Part shown: positions 57,327 through 64,000 of the stretch, in pieces
Position numbering within the stretch: position 1 is the first letter of the stretch
Layout: each line of letters begins with the position of its first letter
Assembly (NCBI GenBank): GCA_010909165.1
Contig: MU008188.1
Coordinates: 186,001-250,000, forward strand
Direction of reading: 5' to 3'
From: Anthoceros angustus
Lineage: Eukaryota; Streptophyta; Anthocerotopsida; Anthocerotales; Anthocerotaceae
Length of the DNA stretch: 64,000 bases
Notes under the pieces: model-generated
What the model was told of the DNA's origin: nothing
The model's input: the letters and a program-made list of their open reading frames with translations, nothing else
Databases searched by the model: none
Made by a program: the position numbers and the translations under genes

Positions 57327-58713
57327 ATGTGCGAGCTCGCTGGTGATAAGGTAGCGAGGAGCGCCGTCCTGACGGAGATGGAAGGGCTGGAGGCTGGAGG
57401 CTCGGTGGGATCTCGGAGTGCCATCCCTCTTGCTGCCGTTCGCTCTTCTGAGGCCTGTACGTCCTCCTCCTCTCGCCAGCCTCGGCCCAAGCAGCTAATT
57501 TTCGACCGGCGCTACGGCTGGGTGTATGTCATCCACTACCAGCGGTGTTACATTTTTTGGTCTCGGCGCTGCCGGTTCATGATTTCCACTTTGCCTGGCT
57601 GACGGACGAGTCTCCCTCTGGCCGCAGATACGAGGAATGGGTAGAGCCATCCGAGCATGCCAACGTTGGCGGTCGGGGCATGTGAGTCTCAATTCACTGC
57701 AGCAAGCTGACTCCGTGTGCAATTACGCTGCTCTGCGGGCCTCTCTCACCTCGTAATTCGGCTGCAGATTCAGCATTGTGCCCCTGACGATGGCATCGTT
57801 GAGGATGGCCTGCCAAGCGGTGAGAGCTGTGGATACATTTTTTGTCTTTTCAGTACACCTTTGGGGAGCTTTTGATGATGAGACTGTGCCGGTGGTTGCG
57901 CTGCAGGTGGATGTGGCTGCGGATTTTGCGGTGCTGTCCATTGAAAATCGGGCTCAGATAGTGTCAGAAGCCAAGGAAAGATGGAGAAGTGCGGGATTGC
58001 AAGCAAGCCGGCAGTTCGTGAGATGCGTGGACACTGTTCCCTTCCTCAGCAAGGGCCGAATTGCTCTGTCTGCCAGCGTGGAGGCTAGTTTAGGGCAACA
58101 GCGATGGGAGGCTGTGGTACAGTCTGCTTTAAGGATTTCGACAGACCTTACGAGTGCAGGAAGGGCTGCGGGCAATGAATTAAGCCATCACTTCCGTGAC
58201 GGTGTGCATTTGTTGCGTCAAGGGCTGGAGGACGGGCATCGTAGAGCACAGGAGCAACTGGCTGAAGTTCTAGGGCAAGAGCGGACCTTTCCTCCTCCTG
58301 TATTTCATAGGTTAACAGGACATTGGTTGCAGCTGTCCAGGCAGTTCAATGATAAGGCGACACACCAGCTCCGGCAAGCCAGAGCGTCTCTCTTACACAT
58401 GGCCACATATTTAGCCACATACGTGTTGGCTGTCAGGAGTAGAGCGAGCGAAAGGAACAAAGCTTTATCAGGGATGACTGCAAAACATCTGAGCAGGAAG
58501 GAGGACATTAGGGATCGTGACTATAACGACTATTTGCTATCCAATTCTCGGTTGCTTACAATGGTTGCCGCACCCAGTGATGATGATCAGGGTGAAGAAA
58601 GGGCACAAGCTTCTCCCTCGCCTTCACTGGCCAAAGCTAGTGCATCTTTTAAAGCTTACAGTAGAACAGGTGGCAAGTGTAGGAAGAATAGACTTCGGAA
58701 AGCCCAAGGGTGA
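57327..58713 (+). CDS. conserved plant protein of unknown function, 3 exons
   Basis: Exons 57327-57523, 57628-57681 and 57768-58713 join in phase (398 residues). The most conserved-looking part spans all three: LIFDRRYGWVYEEWVEPSEH, GGRG, then FSIVPLTMASLRMACQAV. I recall a plant family with FDRRYGWVYDEW and GGRGMF motifs but no known function. The centre is helix-rich (HFRDGVHLLRQGLEDGHRRA, LRQARASLLHMATYLATYVL). The C-terminus is acidic then Ser-rich and basic (GGKCRKNRLRKAQG). In exon 3, CAAGCG|GTGAGAG to TTTTCAG could be a further intron of 36 bases, but splicing it breaks the frame, so I keep it as coding. The start is the first ATG in frame. Confidence 0.7.
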
Positions 58714-59075
58714 TTGAGAAGGATCGCTGGGCCGTTGAATGACATGCACCCTGCAACTCCGGACATTCTTTTTACACACAACTTCGCCGCTGAAGTTCTA
58801 CAGTTTTGCTCCTTTGACCGCCGAGTTACGGCTGAGGTCGGAGGACTTCGGTAGGTGTTAAGTTTGATTGTCGTAGTTGTCGAGACGGTCAGAGGATATT
58901 GTTTTGGAGAAGAGCCCTCTCATGCACAAGTAATGCATCGGGGGAAGGTCAAATGCTACGCTGTTCAGGTAGATGCATACAGTGTACGCTGTAGTGGCCG
59001 GCTGGCAAATCCAGCCATCATCAGAGAAAAGAGATGGGATTGGCAGGGAGCAGGCTTTGAGACAAGACTAGGTCT
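58714..59075. other. convergent 3' flanks
   Basis: It lies between the 57-kb gene and the leftward mTERF gene. Nothing is recognised. Confidence 0.4.
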
Positions 59076-60113
59076 TCAGATCCCAGAGCTCGGGAGGAGA
59101 TTGAATTTGTCTGCAAATTTCTTTTGATTGCAGCTTAGCATCGTCATGAGACTACAGTGCCGTGACAACTGCTGAAGCCGCCTGAACCTAGGAGCGATGG
59201 TTCTGTGCAAGCTGCAACCGAAATAGGCAGGGTAGTCCACCACTTCAGCCAGAGGTCGGCGCATGGTGTCCACCAGAAACTCGAGTTTGGGCTGCAGCGA
59301 ATTCCTGGTACTTTTCACCAGCACCGGGGGGAAGCCCCCGACGATGGCGGCAACCTGTTGCGCATTGAATCCCGCACCTCTGAGTAGGTCCACAGCCGGC
59401 TGCAGTACTCTGTGGGAGCTCCTGAGCAGCAGCTGCGGGTAGTGCGTTGCGAGCCTGACCACGCTCTGCGGTTGCAGCCCGACCTGGTCTAGGAGCCACG
59501 CCACCGTGGGGCGTATCCTGGTGTCCAGGTTGCATCCCAGCAGCGCCGGGCAGTTGATGATCACCTTCCCCACGTCGGCGGCAGGCACCCCCAGGCTGCG
59601 CAGGTAGCTCACCATGGGCATCATCTTGCGCTCAATGCTGTAGCTGGTGAGCCTAGGGCAGCGGAGGATGACCTTGAGCAGGCACGGGGGCGGCACGCCC
59701 GAGGCCTCCAGGAACGCCAGCACCGGGCACAGCTTCTCCTCCACGCTGTGCCCCATGATCTGCGGGAACTGCGAGATAACATGCGCCAGCTGCTTCGGCT
59801 GCGCCCCCAGGGCCAGCAGGCAGGCCACCATCGGCTCCAGCTTCTCGTCCCGCCCCAGCACCAGCAGCTGCGGGAAGCGCGCCAGCACCATCGGCAGCTT
59901 CCTCCTGGCCACGCCCAGCCCCTCCAGGAACTCCCAGTTCGGCCGCACTCGATCCGTCACGCTCGCTACCCGCAGCCGGAGGCACTTGCTCTGCATCCTG
60001 TCTATGGCAACATCGTCCAGGCCCTTGGAACGCAGAAACGTGGCCGCGTCTGCTGCCTGCAGCGCCCTGCCACAGGACCGGCCGCCATCGCCGCCGCTGT
60101 CTCCCGCCTTCAA
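59076..60113 (-). CDS. mTERF-domain organelle protein
   Basis: A continuous reverse frame of up to 345 residues has about seven mTERF motifs of 35-40 residues with the LxxxP/FPxLL pattern: LPMVLARFPQLLVLG, LAHVISQFPQIMGHSVEEKL, LLKVILRCPRLTSYSIERKM, VGKVIINCPALLGCNLDTRI, VVRLATHYPQLLLRSS and VAAIVGGFPPVLVKSTRNSL, then VVDYPAYFGCSLHRTIAPRF. Plant mTERFs act in plastids or mitochondria on transcription, splicing or translation. The start is open: the frame begins only with a TTG at 60113, while the first in-frame ATG is at 59996, after the conserved-looking LRSKGLDDVAIDRM. An ATG at 60126 is one base out of frame. It shares a short intergenic region with LYRM2. Confidence 0.9.
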   Translation of the reverse strand: MKAGDSGGDGGRSCGRALQAADAATFLRSKGLDDVAIDRMQSKCLRLRVASVTDRVRPNWEFLEGLGVARRKLPMVLARFPQLLVLGRDEKLEPMVACLLALGAQPKQLAHVISQFPQIMGHSVEEKLCPVLAFLEASGVPPPCLLKVILRCPRLTSYSIERKMMPMVSYLRSLGVPAADVGKVIINCPALLGCNLDTRIRPTVAWLLDQVGLQPQSVVRLATHYPQLLLRSSHRVLQPAVDLLRGAGFNAQQVAAIVGGFPPVLVKSTRNSLQPKLEFLVDTMRRPLAEVVDYPAYFGCSLHRTIAPRFRRLQQLSRHCSLMTMLSCNQKKFADKFNLLPSSGI

Positions 60114-60163
60114 CCGCTGCCTTCATCTTCGCCTTCTTCTTTTCTTCTACAAAACCGCTCCCG

Positions 60164-60171
60164 AACCCTAA
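60164..60171. promoter_or_regulatory. telo-box (AACCCTAA) in a divergent promoter
   Basis: AACCCTAA lies between the mTERF and LYRM2-like genes, whose coding parts are only about 90 bases apart. It could serve either gene. Role inferred from position. Confidence 0.5.
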
Positions 60172-60204
60172 CAGGATTTCTTCCCCTTCCCTCCGCCAGC
60201 CGAC

Positions 60205-60548
60205 ATGCCGACGCGCTTGCCTCATCCTCCCGGGGATCTGCGATCCTTCATCCTGCGCTCTCACGCGCTGCATCTGTATCGATCGGCTCTGAGACTGGCT
60301 CGGCGTGCCCCTCTGAACTCCCGCGGTCAGTGGCCACGCATCCGTCCCTGTGCCTGCAGCCGGCTGGGCTAGACTCACTTTGGCCTCTGCCGGTGTCGTG
60401 TGCAGAGGATTTGCTACGCTCTATGCGGGATGAAATGGAGCGGAACCGGCTGGCTAAGGAGCCTCAGGCCATCAGGTTTTTGATCAGCGATGGACTACAG
60501 CGACTGAACCAGCTGAAGACAATGCTGGGAATTCAGGGTCACATTTAG
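60205..60548 (+). CDS. LYRM2: LYR motif protein, LYRM2-like, 2 exons
   Basis: Exons 60205-60325 and 60406-60548 join in phase to 87 residues. Exon 1 has the LYR motif (LHLYRSALRLARRAP, preceded by DLRSFILRSHA). Exon 2 gives the conserved RDEMERNRLAKEPQAIRFLI and SDGLQRLNQLKTMLGIQGH. Order and length agree with LYRM2-type complex1_LYR proteins of plants and animals (about 85-90 residues). LYR proteins work in mitochondria with acyl-carrier protein in assembly of respiratory complexes. The basic, Arg-rich N-terminus fits mitochondrial targeting. The gene is intact. Confidence 0.9.
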
Positions 60549-61540
60549 AGAGCTAGCCCCTATGCATCATCAGCAAGGGCTTGGCGGGCGAGTAGGTATG
60601 CAGGTAGCCCTGGCTGTGTCTGCAACTTCTATGCAGAACATCTAGAGGAGGAACATGTCGACCTGATGTCACATTTTTGCGCCTCCTCCTCTAAGCGTGC
60701 TCGCCGTGGGGGCCTTGGAACTTGCATCAGGTTGACCAGCTTCACTGAACTGGCATGCAGTGAAACAGTCATCGAAGGCTGGTCCCTGAGGGATGAATGG
60801 CGGTATTTTAAAACATAATGGTTCACTACTTCAGGACCGTGGGATCCTTTGAGTAATTCCCTATATGTACCACAAAGGACAAGCTCATGGTCATGTCGTC
60901 GGTGCTGCTTGATGTCGCGGCCGAAGTTGCTCCGGGCAGTAAGAATCGCAGGCTTCCAAATCACTTCTCCGGTTTCCACCAAAGCCAGCCCCAAGTAGCT
61001 CACCCAGCAGGAAGCAAGTCGGGTGTGCTAAAAAACTACTGCCAACAACAGGGCTGGCGGGGAAAAGGAAGTAGGCCCAGCCACTTACAACGTCATATCT
61101 GATGCTCAACACCAGCCAGCATGCGGCATGGCAAGAAACGTAGTCCAGATTGATGTGAAATAGCTTTGTCCCACCTCTCTGTTCCTGTATATCTGAATCC
61201 TGAATCACTTCCAGTCTGAATCCTCATCCAGTCTGCCAAAATCAGCACTCTAGGATTGGCCTACATGAGAGGCACGCAAACTGCACATCAAGCACGCCTA
61301 TTGTGTGTGATACAACAAGTCTGGTTGCCATACTGCGGCCGCCGGCCATCGTTCAGGGACCATTGTCGGAAGATGATTCTAACATAAGACTATGGCAGGA
61401 TCCCCGGGTGCTGTGTATGAATGACCACACCGCCCTGAAGGAGCGAGCAGACTGTTTTGCATTGCTTACTTACAAAATGGGTCCTTCAGGTCAAAGTAGC
61501 ACCATCAGGCTGAACATCGGCAACTAACATCTCCTGCAAA
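60549..61540. other. intergenic region
   Basis: No gene is recognised. A reverse frame at 61003-60629 of 124 residues has no known domain. Confidence 0.4.
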
Positions 61541-62400
61541 CAAGCCAGTGTTGGATGACCATCATCATTCGCACCATAGCCAGATATCAGTACGTTCCAT
61601 GTCACCACATCCCTTGGTGTTCATGATGTCAAAATCCTGGCCTGCACCTTCTACTTCACCACATTTGCATACATGTCCACCAAAGAGTTCCCCACCAGTG
61701 CGTTATCCAGCAGTCCTCTTTTCCCAGTCTGTGAGTGCTGCTGCCTGCCCCGCTGAAAGGCACCCGTGCTTGCACAGGACTTCAGAAGGCAAGCAAAAGT
61801 AACATGGTTAGCCCAATTGAGGCCCTCTTGCTCCAGTTGTCCATACAGAACAAGAGCCTCTTGGCTGAGTCCTTGCTGATGCATACCCAGCAGTCAGGGC
61901 AGACCATGTCACCACATTCATTCCTTATGTTCATGCTGTGGAAAACCTGCCGTGCATCTTTCAGTTCACCACATTTGCAGACCTAGCAATCAGCACCGTC
62001 CATGTCACCACATGGCCATCACCACATTTGCATACCTAGCAATCAGCACCGTCCATGTCACCACATCCTTTGTGGCCATGCCGTCAAAAACCTGGCGTGC
62101 ATCTTCCAGTTCACAATGTTTTGCATAAATGTCCACGAGGCGGTTGCCCAAGATAACAGTATCCAGCAATCCTCTTCCCACATTCTATGAGGTCAGCTGC
62201 CAGCCCTTCTGAAAGGCACCCGTGCTTGCAAAGGCCTAGCTATGAGAGCATGTCATGTCACCGCAGATTCATGTCTTCATGTTCATGCTGTCAAAACCAT
62301 GGCTTGCATCTTTCAGATCGCCACATTTGCATATCCAGCAATCGGCACTGTCTTCGTCACCACATCCGCTGTGGCCACCCCCATACCATCCACCACAAAT
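61541..62400 (-). pseudogene. PPR pseudogene related to the DYW:KP gene
   Basis: Reverse-strand pieces include QQGLSQEALVLYGQLEQEGL, HVTFACLLKSCASTGAFQRG and NALVGNSLVDMYA (61884-61651), nearly the same as the P-L-S units at 37390-39205. Several partial units follow to about 62400, with stops, frame changes and a small tandem doubling at about 61976-62075. It is a dead fragment of a sister array. Confidence 0.85.
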
Positions 62401-62670
62401 ATAGTTTGTATGTAAGTCTCAATTTTAATTTCAGCTTGACCATTCTAGAGAAAACAATTGGGGTGGACGAAATTCGCCGTTGTCCGCTAGCTAAACTAAA
62501 ACTAGTCTACCCGGTGGGAAACGGGCTGTGGAATTCAACTCTGTGAAGGGGGGCCGACAAACGCTCCGGAGGGAATGAGCCGGCAGTGGAGGGAAAGGAA
62601 CGGACTCCCTCCGGCCGCCCGTGGTTGATATCAGTATCTCCCCTTGAGCTGTCCTGTCTTCGTGGTCTCA
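62401..62670. other. upstream region of the ITPase gene
   Basis: It should hold the promoter. No clear element is seen. Confidence 0.4.
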
Positions 62671-63969
62671 ATGGCGCTCTCAAAGCCTCTGACCTTTGTC
62701 ACCGGAAATGCCAAAAAGCTGGAGGAAGTTCAGATGATCCTGGGTAACAGCATCCCCTTTCAGTCTCGAAGTCTGGATCGTAAGTTGGCCTTAACCCAGC
62801 AGATATTCCTTTCATGGAGATGTGACTGCCGCGTTCACTCCGCCGAGGAGCTCACTTCGGTTTTATGTGCAGTGCCGGAACTGCAAGGAGAGCCTGAAGA
62901 AATTTCCCGGGCGAAGGCATTGATGGCAGCAAGGGAGGTAGGGCTGCTCCCCCTCAACGAGATTGCTGCTACACATTGTGCACTCCAGACGTACTGGGAT
63001 CAAACTCCCAACTTGACTGTGGTATGCCTGCAAGGTTGCTGGGCCTGTGCTTGTCGAAGACACATGTCTCTGCTTCAATGCTCTCAACGGTCTTCCAGGT
63101 AAGGCATGCTGTGTGTTGTCTAGCCTTCTGGAGATCGGGTTCCCGGCTGCTTGACGTAACTTGCTACAATTTCTGCAGGTCCGTACGTGTAAGCTCTCGA
63201 ACTCTGTTCCCAGTGGAAGGCTGGTGACATTGCCACTCTGATGGCTACTGTGGGCAAAGATCGCTCACAACTTGTGTTGCCTAGAGCCAGGAATTCAAAG
63301 TATGACTGATTATTCTCCACTTCCAGCATCTGACCTCGGCTCTGTCATGCAGAAAGTGGTTCCTGCTTAAAACCGGTGCTGAAGGTCATTTCTCCTCCCC
63401 TTGGGCAGCGTTTTTAATCCGACTACTCCCTCTCAGCTTGTTGCACGCATGTTCTCCCAAGAGTTAGCTTCTGACGAACCGATATGTTTGGCTTGGTTGT
63501 CAGGTCTTAACAATTTGCTGGCAGCATATGAGGACAAGTCAGCATATGCCCTATGCGTCTTCTCGCTGGCTCTAAGTCCTGCTTCGGAACCAATTTCCTT
63601 CGTTGGCCAAGTTAAGGTATGCGAAGCTCCAAGGTGCTGTTCTTCCACGTGATTCCGCTAGGAGCATCTTGGCAGCAGCATTCGATGTGCCGTTACTCTG
63701 TGTTGCAGGGTAAAATTGTTCCACCAAGGGGCCCAGCATATTTTGGGTGGGATCCCGTTTTTCAACCAGACGGCTGTGAATCCACGTGAGCATCTCGACT
63801 CCAGGAAACCTGGTCTTTTAAGGCATTCCAGACAGGTTGTGAAGGTTTTGTATGCTTGCGATCTTGTAGGTTTGCGGAGATGCCAAAAGAAGAGAAGAAC
63901 CTAATATCGCATCGTCGGAAGGCACTTGAGAAAGTCAAGGAGCATTTTTTGTTAAATAATTACTGGTGA
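62671..63969 (+). CDS. ITPA: inosine triphosphate pyrophosphatase (HAM1/ITPA), 8 exons
   Basis: Exons are 62671-62779, 62873-62937, 63035-63098, 63179-63188, 63353-63384, 63504-63616, 63709-63785 and 63870-63969. All phases match and give 189 residues, the usual length. The enzyme hydrolyses ITP, dITP and XTP to the monophosphates and keeps them out of RNA and DNA. Motifs are [18 protein letters not shown] (substrate loop), [40 protein letters not shown] (catalytic Glu-Asp), [36 protein letters not shown] (base pocket FGWDP) and [20 protein letters not shown]. Exon 4 is only 10 bases long. The ATG at 62671 is chosen because it fits the family start; the frame upstream has no better one. The gene is intact and ends 31 bases before the window edge. 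Confidence 0.96.
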
Positions 63970-64000
63970 ATAGCTCCTTTTTCAATCCCGCACTGGAACC

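Overview
This is nuclear DNA of a vascular plant. The genes carry short GT-AG introns (roughly 70 to 230 bases), and the products are eukaryotic: 60S ribosomal protein L7, a GAS41/YAF9 YEATS protein, the CAK/TFIIH subunit MAT1, a root cap domain protein, an LYR protein, an mTERF protein and ITPase. The most telling signal is the pentatricopeptide repeat (PPR) content. Seven PPR loci occur in 64 kb, and one of them ends in a DYW:KP-type deaminase (KPAVA box, HAE, CSDCH, terminal GRP) instead of a classical DYW. That variant is known from hornworts, ferns and lycophytes with U-to-C organelle RNA editing. With the short introns and the root cap protein, a lycophyte such as a quillwort is my best guess and a fern or hornwort relative the alternative; this is an inference.

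Layout: 1-1652 partial PPR gene (-). 2340-3687 RPL7 (+), six exons. 3672-9071 decayed PIF/Harbinger element with a tandem duplication that captured the RPL7 stop codon. 9.1-11.6 kb AT-rich, repeat-rich DNA. 11.6-18.4 kb GC-rich minisatellites, a GTCCGGAC palindrome array and degenerate retroelement copies with a coiled-coil reading frame. 18956-20897 GAS41/YAF9 (+). 21425-24193 PPR with a decayed DYW (-). 24431-26807 pentanucleotide satellite. 26.8-36.1 kb gene-poor DNA with a 1.25-kb tandem duplication and a rearranged copy of an inverted-repeat transposon. 36179-40137 PPR with DYW:KP (+), frameshifted. 41005-42121 root cap protein (+). 42.5-43.64 kb PPR pseudogene (-). 43765-44714 MAT1 (-). 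45473-47304 intact inverted-repeat transposon with target-site duplication. 47.3-48.1 kb retroelement tail. 49085-51373 PPR ending at the E region (+). 51.6-52.4 kb PPR pseudogene (-). 52884-53726 OTU-like gene (+). 54-57 kb dispersed repeats. 57327-58713 unrecognised plant gene (+). 59076-60113 mTERF (-), head to head with LYRM2-like 60205-60548 (+). 61.5-62.4 kb PPR pseudogene (-). 62671-63969 ITPase (+), eight exons.

How it fits together: the housekeeping genes are compact and mostly intact islands. Between them lie PPR genes at every stage of life: an open partial gene, an E-only gene, a gene whose DYW has decayed, a KP gene with a near-identical P-L-S repeat array, and at least three pseudogenes. 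PPR-DYW, PPR-E and mTERF proteins all serve organelle RNA, and the LYR protein and ITPase serve mitochondrial assembly and nucleotide-pool cleaning. I see no sign that these genes are organised as a cluster with a joint job.
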